Of a DNA stretch of 64,000 bases, positions 36,822-47,529 are shown piece after piece. The notes under the pieces are model-generated. The model had not been told where the DNA came from, did not search any database, and worked only from the letters and a program-made list of their open reading frames with translations. The stretch spans positions 9,902,172 to 9,966,171 of the forward strand of contig JABBOT010000080.1 of NCBI GenBank assembly GCA_016165875.1, read 5' to 3'. Position numbers and translations under genes: made by a program. Each line of letters begins with the position of its first letter. Positions within the stretch are counted from its first letter, which is position 1. The stretch comes from Acanthopleura granulata. Lineage: Eukaryota > Mollusca > Polyplacophora > Chitonida > Chitonidae.

Positions 36822-37817
36822 ATGGGTTGTCATTCGTCAAAAGTTTCTGCAACGGCGGAAGAAATCGCCGCCAAAAGACGCGAGATACAATCTGCCTCAA
36901 GATGGTGGAAACATTTAAAATGTGTGAGAAACCGCAAAACGGCGCCAATGCCAGGGACGGAGGAATGTCCACAAGAAACTCAGACTGTGGATGCCGCCAT
37001 GTTTTGTGTCCGCACAATTGACTCCGTGGAACTGGAAATACTGTCCTCCACGGAATGCGTGGTCGAGAAGGTAACTACACAGGATACTCATGTCGTTGTC
37101 AGACCCGAAGAACTTCCCAGTAAGTCCGAACACCTCAAACCACGACAAGTGAGCAACCAGCCCGGGAGGTCTACAAGCAAAGACGACCTGGTTGTGGAGG
37201 ATATCGATGACTTTAGTCGGGTGCGGTTTTGGGAGTCACCCCCTGGCTCGGAGACGGATCTGAGAAACCCTCCTGAAGACAAACCTGGGAGAACACTTCC
37301 TTCTGAGGCAATTGCATCGGATACAGCCGAAGCTGTGGACCAAAGCCCCAGCAGAAAACTGATCGGCAAGGGGAGCATGATAGTAGAAGATTTGGATTTG
37401 ATGGATGTGGAGGATAATGACAGCTCGACCTCCCGCCCCTTCACCCCATCTAACAGGGATACCTCCGAACTGGGAAACATTCCTGACGCCCCGCTTCCGG
37501 TTGCTCACAAGACTGTGTTAAGCGATCTGTCTGTCCCCTCCGTGAAGGGATCCCTCCCGGATGTGTTCAAATTACGCGGGAAAGGAGAAAAATCTTCACG
37601 GTCATCTCGCGATTTCCGGCAGGAAAAAGCGGGTAGACGGCTCTTCAGCAAGCGAAGCCAAGCCATTGGGGCTGGAGGGGCCCGGCGGTCCCCCGGACCG
37701 ACACACGGTCACGATGTGGAACTTCCGGGTGTTCCACAGAAGAGCCCCAAACGTCAGGAGAGCTGCCTAGACACTTGGATGAATCGTCGGCTGAAGGAAG
37801 AGGGGGAGAAGAAATAA
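36822..37817 (+). CDS. Unrecognised acylated protein, tandem copy A
   Basis: Single-exon ORF of 331 residues. The N-terminus MGCHSSKV fits the N-myristoylation consensus (Gly2, Ser6, Lys7) with Cys3 as a palmitoylation candidate, so membrane attachment is likely. A basic helix-forming stretch follows (about 11-40, with RRE, RWWKHLK, RNRK). The middle is acidic and Ser/Pro-rich, probably disordered, with DDLVVEDIDDFSRVRFWESP (121-140). Later blocks VKGSLPDVFKLR and the C-terminal SCLDTWMNRRLKEE are kept in copy C, so they are probably functional sites. No known domain was recognised and no enzyme motif seen. The start is fixed by conservation of MGCHSSK in all three copies and divergence upstream. 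Two differing yet open copies argue for a real gene. An AATAAA-type signal lies near 38419. Confidence 0.8.
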   Translation: MGCHSSKVSATAEEIAAKRREIQSASRWWKHLKCVRNRKTAPMPGTEECPQETQTVDAAMFCVRTIDSVELEILSSTECVVEKVTTQDTHVVVRPEELPSKSEHLKPRQVSNQPGRSTSKDDLVVEDIDDFSRVRFWESPPGSETDLRNPPEDKPGRTLPSEAIASDTAEAVDQSPSRKLIGKGSMIVEDLDLMDVEDNDSSTSRPFTPSNRDTSELGNIPDAPLPVAHKTVLSDLSVPSVKGSLPDVFKLRGKGEKSSRSSRDFRQEKAGRRLFSKRSQAIGAGGARRSPGPTHGHDVELPGVPQKSPKRQESCLDTWMNRRLKEEGEKK

Positions 37818-38867
37818 GTTGTGAGAGATTTTGTGAAGAAGAATGGTGAAGTATTAGGGAGGAGGGGACGGGGAGGTGTTAAAGTGGGTAAATTTGTGAT
37901 TCTTTTACCGAAGGATTTGGGATTCCGCCAGGGAAGTTATTCATTATATGTATTCAATGGATTTCTTCAAACATTGGAGATGGGAGGAAGAAGAACTATG
38001 TAGGAAGGATTTAACCAAGGATGGAGCATTAATGAAGCAATGATTAATACATGTGCGAACGTCAGCTTCAACAGTACCATCAGTTCCGAACAGATCTATC
38101 GCTTAGTGTGGTACACTATTAACGAGGAAAGAGCACGTGTTGTATTGAGTGGTAAGATAGCCAGTATACAATACAAAAAGAGAATAAGGTGACTGGATTG
38201 AGTGGTTCTAATATAGACGAATTGTGTCAGGGTTTGTATATCCACGGAAAAACACCGTACTGTACTAATTTGCGGTAAAGGAATTTGTCGTCATTGTCTG
38301 CATTGATGAAAGACCGAATGACCACTTGAAAAGTTTAAAAACGATGATTGTGTTATATTATTTTGTGTACTATCTCTAGTATATTATTGATTACATATTC
38401 GAAATTCTTCAGATTTAGAAATAAATAAGTTCCCTTTTTAAAATAGTTTTAACATAATTTATATTCTCTTTGTCCAGTTAAAAGTAACGTATTTCTCACT
38501 GACAGCATGTGATAGTTTAGTTAAAGGGAATGGCGGTTGGGTGAAAGGAGCCTTACTTGTATAGATTATCAAACTGTCTTGTGGATATATAAACCATTTA
38601 CCTGTAGAATACATAATTATTTTGCACGTCTTACATGCAATGCAGCGGATAATTATAGTTCCCCGAATACCGGCTGTATCTTCGCCTGTGTGATGTTATT
38701 TCTTTGTGTATGATGAAATTGTACTCTTGAAACAGAATTAACACCTTTTGGGTCTTTGGAATGGTAAAAATGTTATGTAAAATATAATATGGCATGTTTC
38801 TGGTCAGGTGTGATATTGTCCTGTGGAAAGACAGTTGTGTTATGTATGCAGTGAGAAGGTGTTCTGG

Positions 38868-39112
38868 TAATACAGGTTGTGATATTTTCCGTATGGTGGC
38901 CGTCTATAATAGGTTATAGTTTGTCGGTATGCTGGTCCTGTAAGAGATGTCGTGATATTTCGGTATGGTGTTCTTGTAATATGTGGTGAATTTCCGGTAT
39001 AGAGATCTTCTAATAGGTTGTAATATTTTCGACACGGTTGTCTTCTGTTAGGTCGTGATATTTTTGGTATGGTGGTCTTGTAATAGGTCATGATGTTTTC
39101 GATAGTTATATA
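38868..39112 (+). repeat. About 34-bp degenerate tandem array, unit A
   Basis: Repeats of the form AGGTCGTGATATTTTCGGTA followed by TGGTGTCTTCTAAT, with many substitutions. Equivalent arrays lie at the same relative place in units B (44570) and C (50822). Confidence 0.8.
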
Positions 39113-40379
39113 AAGTGTTGTTATGTTTTAAGACGACGGTTTTAATTGATACTGTGGTATAATTGACAACAAAGGTAAGAAAATATAATTGTCTGGTATA
39201 TACTCTGTGTGCCTGGTTCAGTGAGTGGTAACATGACAGGTACAAAGTGTGGTAGAAAGAGTGGTAGACCTATATTAATGGCATAGTCAGAAAGTGACAT
39301 TTGAGTTACATTGCATGAGACTGTGAGTGCCGGTTCTGCGAGTTGTGGAGTGAGTACTACCGAAAATCGTACAGTGATGATTTATACAATGAATGGTAGA
39401 GTATATACTGTAGGTGATACAGTCAGTGATATAGTGAGCCTGACCATGTAGTGTGTTTCAGACGATGTTTTGGATTCTTAGGAAGTTTTATGTAATAAAC
39501 CATAAGTGGTTGTACTGAATGCTGCACGAAGATTCTGCATGCTATGTAGAGGTTAAACGGATTGAGAAAAGTAGGGTAGAGACTTCAGTCGTGAGCATCA
39601 GAGCAGTCAGAATGACTGAAGATGTTGATGAGACTGAGTGATTGGTAAGTGGAAGTAGTACTGCCGTTTGATTGAGAGGTCAATCTGTGACATTGTCATT
39701 TTAGGTGAAGAGGCCATATATTAGGCCCTATGAGTCCGATTGGGTTATTGTTGCTGTTCAAAGGTGTTTGTTACTGTTTAATTTTAAGTCGGTATTCGGG
39801 GAGACATTTGACTCAATCGTAATGTAAATAACCTAACGAAGAATTGATGCCTAACTTTTGAAATGTACTGTTTTATTTTCTGTTCTATATACATGTACTA
39901 TTTTTCTATGTTCCATTTACCATTCAACTGGTTTGTTAGCTATATGCATTTTAAATATTTTACATATTTCCAGGTATACTTTTGAGGTCAGCTCACAATA
40001 AGCAGGTCAGCTGATATGCTACATCTAAGATGTATTTTAAATGTAAGATTTAAGCAATGATTTCCTAGGTTGTCCTATTTCATACTCTTTGTAAAACCGT
40101 TTTGTTTTTCTTAACCACTCCCCTTTCGAACAGTTATATATTGACAAAGTACACACTGATCAAATAAATGGTTATGAAAAAACTCGCTTTATTTCCTATT
40201 ATTCTTTACACATTCGCCCATTTTTGGTACATAATCATGAAGCGCTTAACATTTCCTTGACAGATCAGAAGTATTTTTTGCCGATCCATTCCTTAAACTA
40301 AACTTATGCAGTTACCTCGTCAGAGACAAGATTTTTGTTATGGGAATATAATGACTCCAAAGGTTCATGTCCGGCTGAT

Positions 40380-40470
40380 GTTGTTTTCCCCTCCGGTCGT
40401 ACACGTGTATAGAAGTCTGTGAACAACCTGTGGATTGTCGTTGGTTTCCTCCCGGCTCTACATGACTAAA
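40380..40470 (+). mobile_element. SINE fragment, degraded
   Basis: CCCCTCCGGTCGTACACGTG, ACAACCTGTGGATTGTCGTT and GGTTTCCTCCCGGCTCTACA follow the SINE sense order; the 3' half is missing. Confidence 0.5.
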
Positions 40471-41239
40471 TACGTCTGCTTTAGTTTGTTTTAATGTAGC
40501 ACTACACACGCTCGCCTACTCAGGCTCGATCATGACATGTCTTCAGATAACACAAGAAGTAAAAGAGTATGGGTCTATGTATCGACGATTACACTTCTAA
40601 AAGTGTAAATTACCTGCAGTATGCCGCAGGGTCTTGGATACGCGGTTCACACAAAGGTATGTTAATTGAAAAACAACAAGAAGAACAAAACATTGACAAT
40701 TCGATAACATTTATTAGCGTCCCCGTTCAAATTTCCATATAGTGGGCACTTATGAGTATGGGAGAGAACATATCTAGGTCATACGTCATACAGCAATACG
40801 TCAGAAAGGTCGCGTGCAGTCATGAGTGGAAGACAGAGGTGGGTGTGAAAATGTGGGTTACTAAAGGCTGAACGCTGCTATGGCCGAGCGTCTGAAATGT
40901 TGATTTGTTGAGCGACGAATGAGAGGATATCACTCATAGACTCTTTTTGAAATGTCGAGCATTCTCTGTTTCTATGGCCGCTGATATATATTATATGATG
41001 AAGTTCCCAACCTGCGTCATGGCTTGATTAACTGTTGCATAATGGATAGAGTGTGTCGTGTATGAAGTACCGCACCACGAATTTCGAGAGATGTCCGGCA
41101 TAAATCGTGAAAATTGATACTCCCTTTTTTCAGAAGAAAATATTCTACCAGGCGCCTTTTTGAGCCAGTGGATCACAGTCTTCATCGAGAATATATTTTG
41201 AAAGGAATTTGCCTTCAGTTGTTTATGGAGCTCGAGGCC

Positions 41240-41305
41240 TCGAGTAGTGAAATACTCTTGAGTAGGGCGTTAAACAATAAGCATTCATTCATTCATTCAT
41301 TCGAG
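41240..41305 (+). mobile_element. SINE tail fragment
   Basis: GTGAAATACTCTTGAGTAGG and GCGTTAAACAATAAG match the SINE 3' end, followed by five ATTC repeats. Confidence 0.5.
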
Positions 41306-42699
41306 TAGTGAAATACGCGCTCAAGTCATAACAAGCACGATATCATAAAATTACAAGGGAACTATCGGTATGAAGGTAGGAACTTATTTTATTCAAATAA
41401 TCCTATCCAAATATCTGTTTATCATGGGTTGATTGGGACATGCCTTCCTCTGCAATGAATTTTAATTTTCCATTTAAACAGGGTTTAAAGGCAAGTTTTG
41501 CCTTGCGAAAACATTTGTCTTGATACGGACTCATGGTTGTTCTATTAATTGTCGGGAAAGTAGTCCCTGTGGAGGCGTGGATTATATAGTTTTACGTTTA
41601 TGCGAATATAAACGCAAACACTTCACCAATCAAATGACTTGGTTTGTGTGAAATACCTGGGAAATTTAATTATTAGATCTTGTGTAAATTATGATGATTT
41701 CAATGTACTGTTTCGAGGATACTCCATCAAACGTTTTCACTGAAAGGTTTTTAACTGTAGTGAGTATAATGCTCTTGTTGGTAAATACGGACAGAGCGTT
41801 CAGGACTTGTGGTGTATCACAGTTACATGGAATTTCTAGGGGCAACAGACCTGCTATCGTGGGGCTTTTACGAACAGTTGCAATCAAGGCGCGACTGAGA
41901 CACCTGTTTGTATTCGACCTGGAACTTATTCACGGACTATCTGAGTTTGATTTGGATATCATACCTAATATCTCGACTGTCTTCCCTGCATCACTGGTGA
42001 TTGCTGCTGTCTTAGGCCAGCATGTTACAAGCTGTGTTTACGGTTTGCGTATTTAGTTCTTACATATTCCTTTGGGAACTTGAGCTTTGGGTCGTTTTGA
42101 CATTCGATCAGAGTCTACGAGTGTCATGCAAAGTTTCAACTTGACTATTAAATTGACATTTGGGTGAAAGAGAAATCGATATATCACTATATACTATTGA
42201 ATTATTTCACGATTCAGTGTACCTAATGCAGTAAGCATGTTTTTGAAGAGGGAACGGTGTTAAATTGAAAATATTTTTAAAAAAGATGCTCTAACCACCG
42301 GTTGAACGTGAAACTTGCAAGAAGAATTCTGCTGTCAATTATTGAGAAATCTAAACATTTTATTTGCTGGCAAGTTGTATATAAAATGTATCTAAAAATT
42401 AACAACGATTTTTGTTTCGTGGGTTCGCAATAATTTTTGCAGCATTGTGACTTTCAACGTTCGTGCTAAGAGTTGATCATGTCGAAGTTTTCTGATTGTT
42501 GCCGATTTCTTCCGAGTTGTTACGTTACGTAGCGACGATATGCATCGGCAAATCACCGTTAACAAAAGGCAACATTGCGCACATAATATTTTGTTAACGT
42601 TACGAGGGTTGATTTTGATTGTGAAATTACGCTTAGTTATATACATTTCATTTTCATTCTTTAATACGATTTAATGCTTATTTAACGATGTAGAATCTC

Positions 42700-42833
42700 T
42701 GTATCTTTGGGGTACTGTATTCTGGGCGAACGAATCCTTGACTATGACACTGAGGTATTTATCGACGTCGCAGTCAGGAGTTCTACTTTCGCTTATCATC
42801 GAAATAAGATGGATATGACGTGATATTGACATC
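42700..42833 (+). promoter_or_regulatory. Promoter-like block of copy B
   Basis: Retains GGGCGAACGAATCCTTGACT and TATTTAT (42756-42762), but CGACGTCA has become CGACGTCG. The upstream ORF of A and C is replaced by a shorter one (42809-42823). Probably the decaying promoter of a pseudogene. Confidence 0.5.
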
Positions 42834-43564
42834 ATGGGTTGTCATTCGTCAAAAGTTTCCGCAACGGCGGAAGAAATCGCCGCCAAAAGACGCGAGATAC
42901 AATCTACCACAAGATGGTGGAAACGTTTGAAACGTGTGAGAAGCCGCAAAACGGCGATGTTGCTGGGGGAATGTCCACAAGAAACACAGACTGTGGATGC
43001 CGCCATGTTTTGTGTCCGCACAACTGACTCCGTGGAACTGCAAATATTGTCCTCCACGGAATGCGTGGTCGAGGAGGTAACTACACAGGATACTCATGTC
43101 GTTGTCAGACCCGAAGAACTTCCCAGTAAGTCCGAACACCTCAAACCACGACAAGTGAGCAACGAGCCCGGGAGGTCTACAACCAAAGACGACCTGGTTG
43201 TGGAGGATATCGATGACTTTAGTCGGATGCGGTTTTGGGAATCACCCCCTGGTTCGGAGACGGATCTGAGAAACCCTCCTGATGACAAACCTGGGAGAGC
43301 CATTCGTTCTGAGCCAATCCCAGAGGATATATCCCAAGCTGTCGATCAACGCCCCTACAAAAAACAGGATCGCTAAGGGAAACATGACAGAAGAAAATTT
43401 GGACTTGATAGATATGGAGGATAATGACAGCTCATCCCACCACCCTTCCACCTTATCCAACAGGGATACCTCCTGCGAGATAGGAGATGACCCTAGGGTC
43501 CCGCTTCCTGTTGCTCACAAAACATTTTCAAACGACCCGTCTGAGAGAGAGGGAGAAGAAATAA
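42834..43564 (+). pseudogene. Tandem copy B, frameshifted and internally deleted
   Basis: The ORF from MGCHSSK stays open for 180 codons to a TAA at about 43374, caused by an extra base in CAGGATCGCT (copy C has CAGTTCGCT). The family sequence continues in the next frame (TEENLDLIDMEDNDS, DTSCEIGDDP, PLPVAHKTF), then jumps from the equivalent of 49459 to about 49728 in copy C, losing roughly 270 bp including VKGSLPDVFKLR and the C-terminal block. A 3-codon deletion is also present near codon 43. The ATG, acylation motif and first 150 codons are intact, so a truncated membrane-anchored product is conceivable; pseudogene is the simpler reading. Confidence 0.8.
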
Positions 43565-44569
43565 GTTGTGAGATTCTGGGAAGAAGAATAGTGAAGTATT
43601 TGGTGTTTTCATTTGTGACCGAAAATGTGGAAATTTGGCGATTTCTATACAGATGAGGGATTGGACTTCTACCAGGGAAGTTGTTCATTATGTGTATTCT
43701 ATGGATTTCTACAGTGATTGGAGAGGGATGGAAGAAGAATTATCTAGGAAGGATATAATCCGGTAAACTTGATAAAGCATTTACGGAGAAGTGATTAATA
43801 TATGTGCGAACGTCATCCGACGGTGTGAACTATGACGTTAGTAGTGACAATTCCAAACAGATTTATGACTGACAACTACTCCTGGAGGAAAGAACACGTG
43901 TTACACTATCCACGAGGAAAGAGCACATGTTGCATTATGTGGTAAACAAATCAGTACAATAAAGGAAGGAAAATAAGGTGACTGGGTTGAGTGGTACTAA
44001 TATATACGATTTGTGTTACGGTTTGTATATCCTTGGAAAAACACAGAATCCGACACCGTTTTACGGTAACTAATGTTTGTTATCATTAGCTGCATCAAAG
44101 ACAGAATCACTGGATGGAAATTTTTAGAACAATGTTTATATTAAGATTTTGTCCATACTAACTCTATACGACATGCACATTGATGTGTACATATTTCAAT
44201 TTTTTTAATTTTTGAAAACAATTTTAATATCGTTGATATACTTCTTGTCCAGTTAAAAGAACGATATATTTTCGCAGGTAGTAATTTGGAAGGCGGGAAG
44301 CAGGGCTGGGTGATGTTGGGGAGAGGACTTGTGACTTGTTTAGAATATCTTTCATATGGCTTTGTAAACTGGATATATATATGTATCTACAATTGACGTT
44401 TCAGACATTTAACACAGATTTATGTTTCCTTAATTTTTTTGTTTGTGTACGGTGTGATTGTGTTCTTCAAATTTGTTGTTTTGATCGACATTTGTGGCTT
44501 TGTGATGATAACAAGAGCATGTAAAATACATTTACATGGTTTTCCTCTGGTTTTCATATCGTACCTACT

Positions 44570-44935
44570 AACAGGTCGTGATATTTTCGATATGGTGTCT
44601 TTTAATCGGCGGTTATACTTTACATACGGTGTTTTCTGATAGGTCTTGATATTTTTGATATGTTATCTTCTAACAGATCGTGATACTTTTGATATGGTGT
44701 CTTCTAATATGTCGTAATATTTCTGGTTTGGTGTCTAATAATACATGTAGGTCGTGGTCTGTCTGGTATGGGTCGGGATATTTTCTAATTGGTGTCTTCT
44801 AATAGGTCGTGATGTTTTCTATTGGTGTCTTTTCATAGGTCGTGATATTTTCGGTTTGGTGTCTTCTAGCAAGCCGTGGTATTTCTGGTATAGTGTGGTG
44901 TCTTTTAACAGGCCATGATATTTTCTTCCTGTAGG
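44570..44935 (+). repeat. About 34-bp degenerate tandem array, unit B
   Basis: Around ten units of the type AGGTCGTGATATTTTCGATA then TGGTGTCTTCTAAT, the clearest of the three equivalent arrays. Confidence 0.85.
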
Positions 44936-45129
44936 ATGAACAAAAGGATATTGTGAAATACAATATCCTGTCCGTTTTCTGCTGTATTTATGCTGATTTA
45001 TCTCAGCCATTTATAAACATGGTAAGGTGTTGAAATAAAGATGTTTTTGTTTTTGAAGTTAATATTGTGATAGACAGCAGGTTGGGTTCTTCTTGGAAAG
45101 AAATATGTTTTGTGATCGATTCATTGAGA

Positions 45130-45391
45130 TTTATTATTTATTTTTTTGATTGATGTTTTACGCCATACTCAAGAATATTTCACTTATACAACGGCGGCCA
45201 GCATTATGGTGAGAGGAAACAGGGCAGAGCCCGGGGGAAACCCACAACCATTCGCAGGTTGCTGGCAGACCTTCCGACTTACGACCGGCGAGAAGGCCAG
45301 CATGAGCTGGAGTTGAACTCACAGCGACCGCATTGGTGGGAGGTTTCTGGGTCATTGTGCTGCGATAGCGCGCTAACCGACTTCGCCAGTG
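45130..45391 (-). mobile_element. Near full-length tRNA-derived SINE
   Basis: About 260 bp. Plus-strand order: TTTATTTTT tail, TTACGCCATACTCAAGAATA, CGGCGGCCAGCATTATGGTG, CAGAGCCCGGGGGAAACCCA, CATTCGCAGGTTGCTGGCAG, then GAGTTGAACTCACAGCGACC and TAGCGCGCTAACCG, which on the minus strand are tRNA-like B-box and A-box (pol III promoter) sequences. It resembles SINEs widespread in molluscs, possibly of the MetaSINE group (inference). It serves here as reference for the other copies. Confidence 0.88.
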
Positions 45392-46380
45392 AGTGGTAAG
45401 AGTGCGTGGTGTGGTGAATGATACAGTGAATGGTAAGGTGAGTAGTGAAGTGAATATTACAGTGAGTGGTAAAGCGTGTGGTGTAGTGAATATTACAGTG
45501 AGTGGTAAGGTGAGTGGTAAAATGAATGATACAGTGAGTGGTAAGATGTGTGGTATAGTGTATCATACAGTGAGTGGTAAGGTGTGAGATATAGTGATTG
45601 ACACAGTGAGTGGTGTGGTAATGTGTATGATAAAATGAATAATATAGTCAGTTATAAGGTTAGTGATAAAGTGAATGATACACCGAATGGTAAGATGTGT
45701 GGTAAAGTGAATGATACAGTGTTGTAATGTGTGCGAAGGCGCCTTTGGAAAGTGAATAATGTAGTCAGTAGCAAGGTAAGTGACAAAGTGAATGTTACTG
45801 TGAGTGGTAAGGTGTGTGGTATAATGAATGATACAGTGTTGTAATGTGTGCGAATGCACCTTTGGAAAGTGAATAATGTAGTCAGTAGTAAGGTGAGTGA
45901 TAAAGTGAATGTTACAGTGAGTGGTAAGGTGTGTGGTATAATGAATGATACAGTGTTGTAATGTGTGCGAAGGCGCCTTTGGAAAGTGAATAATGTAGTC
46001 AGTAGTAAGATGAGTGATAAAGTGAATGTTACAGTGAGCACTGAAGTAAATAATACAGTGAATGGTAACGTGTGTGATAAAGTGAATAACATAGTCCGTG
46101 GTAAGGTATGTGGTAAAGTTAGTAATACAGTGAGTGGTAAAATGATTGATAGTGTGAGTGGTAAGGTGAGTGGTAAAGTGAAAGGTACAGTGAATGCCGG
46201 ATGAGGTGAGCGGTAATGTGAAAAACATTTTTAGTGGACAGTGCGTTGTACAGCCAGTGATCCAGAGAGTGGTGCAGTGATTGATACTATGGGTGGTACA
46301 GTTATTATGAGTAGTATAGAGAAAGGTACATTGAGTAGTTCCGAGGGCGGCATGGTGAATAGTACTGTGAGTGCTAAGGA
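45392..46380 (+). repeat. GTGAGTGGTAA-type array with 117-bp higher order
   Basis: About 1 kb of 12-bp-like units (GTGAGTGGTAAG, GTGAATGATACA, GTGTGTGGTATA). Within it a 117-bp higher-order unit starting GTTGTAATGTGTGCGAAGGC occurs at 45721, 45838 and 45955. Because 12 and 117 are multiples of three, minus-strand reading frames stay open, giving artefactual 291- and 146-codon ORFs of THLTTHC-like repeats. Confidence 0.93.
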
Positions 46381-46958
46381 CCCATTTATACACTAAGCAG
46401 TACAGTAGAGTGAGTGTTAAAATGCAAAAGCCGGGCACAAATTAATGGAAAGTCATTATATCTTATAGTTACAACGAAAATAAATGATACCTGACTTCAC
46501 TAAGATCACGTGGAGTAATGCAGTATTATTTTCTATTTTCTGTTCCGTACAGGCCTACTATATGTCTGTTTTCGATGTTGTATTATATTGACTTGTGGGT
46601 CAATTAGTGTTGAAATATTTAATATTTATATCTGCAAAAATGTTTGACATCTTTTTATAACATACACATATATATGTATTTCAAATGTAAACATTTAACC
46701 CATGATTTATTTGTTTTTTTCTAGTTCAAGTCTTTTTGGAAAATAGTATCTTTTAAATAACCGTTTCCTTATTTGTACACTGATATATTGGCAAAGTATA
46801 CATTGAGAAAATAAATGGTTATGAAAAGAGCTCGATTTATTTCTTATTATTCTGTAGACATTGGCACAAATGGGGTATAAAATCATCAAGTGCTTAATGT
46901 TTTCTTGATAGGCTGTGCCTGTCTGTTGCTAATCCAGGACAGCCGTTGTATGTTTTTT

Positions 46959-47178
46959 AGGCCAGGTCGGAAAGCATAATCAAACTGACTAAAATCGTAC
47001 TGAATGTTTTCGCAAGATGCCTGGATTCGCGCGGAGCAATGGCCGCTATCCTTGTACCACAAACCGGAAGCCTACCATTGGTTAATGAAAAGAGTCTAGA
47101 AACCGCCGCGACTTAAAGCTTCGTGTAGGGGATAGGTTTTCTAATGCCTGGGACTAAGGCCACATCAGAAACTTGATG
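46959..47178 (+). pseudogene. Decayed fragment of ASB exon 4
   Basis: Aligns to 34657-34888, residues about 298-375 of the intact ASB protein, including AGATGCCTGGATTCGCG, GAGCAATGGCCGCTA, GTACCACAAACCGGA, TGGTTAATGAAAA and GGCCACATCAGAAA. The frame is broken by TAG and TAA codons and small indels inside the SOCS-box part. It shows that the duplicated unit once reached into the ASB gene. Confidence 0.9.
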
Positions 47179-47248
47179 TGTGTGTGTACGGAGCTGTTGA
47201 AAGTCAGTTTCCCAGGTCAGACAGGAGCAAAGTTAACATTGTGCTTTT

Positions 47249-47312
47249 ATGAATGAATGATGATGGCTTAACGCCACATTGGCAATATCTCAGCCATATC
47301 GTGGCGATGATA
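47249..47312 (+). mobile_element. Short SINE-tail-like element
   Basis: GATGGCTTAACGCCACATTG and ATCTCAGCCATATCGTGGCG match the element at 13675. It sits inside the ASB-derived 3' sequence of unit C and is absent from A. Confidence 0.65.
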
Positions 47313-47529
47313 CTGTTACGAACAGTTGCAACCAAAGCACGACTGAGATAGCTATTTCTGTATTTCTGACCTGGAAATTACTCACGGACTATATGAGTTT
47401 GATTTGGATTTCATGCCTAAAATCTCGACTGTCTTCATCACTGCATCACTGAAAACTGGTGACTGCTTCTCTTTGACATGCTCCAAGCTTTGTTTACAAG
47501 TTATATGATTAACATCACACAGTTTATAT

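Larger units (their letters stand above)
34637..40290 (+). repeat. Segmental duplication unit A
   Basis: The unit starts inside the last ASB exon (homology to unit C begins near 34637), covers the ASB 3' region, gene A, and a downstream field ending in a block with TTATGAAAAAACTCG and CATGAAGCGCTTAAC. The same order occurs in unit C, and in unit B without the ASB part. Spacing between the copies of the single-exon gene is 6012 bp (A to B) and 5911 bp (B to C). Edges are read by eye. Confidence 0.85.
37818..41830. other. Gene-free stretch between copies A and B
   Basis: To about 40290 this is the unit A downstream field: likely 3' UTR, then degenerate short repeats (38868-39112, weaker GTGAGTGG-type repeats near 39218-39450) and a block shared with the ends of units B and C. 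From 40290 to 41830 no counterpart in A or C was seen; it holds SINE scraps (40380-40470, 41240-41305) and no ORF I would call a gene. Confidence 0.65.
41830..46936 (+). repeat. Segmental duplication unit B
   Basis: Begins with sequence shared with unit C (ACGAACAGTTGCAA, GACTGAGA) and with A (GAGTTTGATTTGGATATCAT), then the broken gene B, the two repeat arrays and the end block AAATAAATGGTTATGAAAAG. No ASB exon remnant was found at its head, unlike unit C. Confidence 0.82.
43565..46936. other. Gene-free stretch downstream of copy B
   Basis: Likely former 3' UTR, then the 34-bp-type array (44570-44935), a near full-length SINE (45130-45391), and a long GTGAGTGGTAA-type array (45392-46380). 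Long minus-strand ORFs here are a by-product of repeat periods divisible by three. Confidence 0.75.

Noticed and set aside
36827..37021. 64-codon ORF in another frame over the start of gene A, present in B and C
   Set aside because: Same reason: copies are almost identical here, so openness in all three is not independent evidence. The MGCHSSK frame is the one kept over the full length.
37088..37480. 130-codon minus-strand ORF opposite gene A, with shorter equivalents at copies B and C
   Set aside because: It is antisense to the conserved coding region; its conservation follows from near-identity of the copies and there is no independent sign of coding.
41691..42056. 121-codon plus-strand ORF at the head of unit B
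   Set aside because: Its second half is the counterpart of ASB 3' flanking sequence (35395-35530), which is not open in units A and C.
45563..46438. 291-codon minus-strand ORF rich in Thr, His, Ile (THLTTHC repeats)
   Set aside because: It is the complement of the 12-bp/117-bp tandem array; periods divisible by three keep several frames open at once, and there is no non-repeat core.
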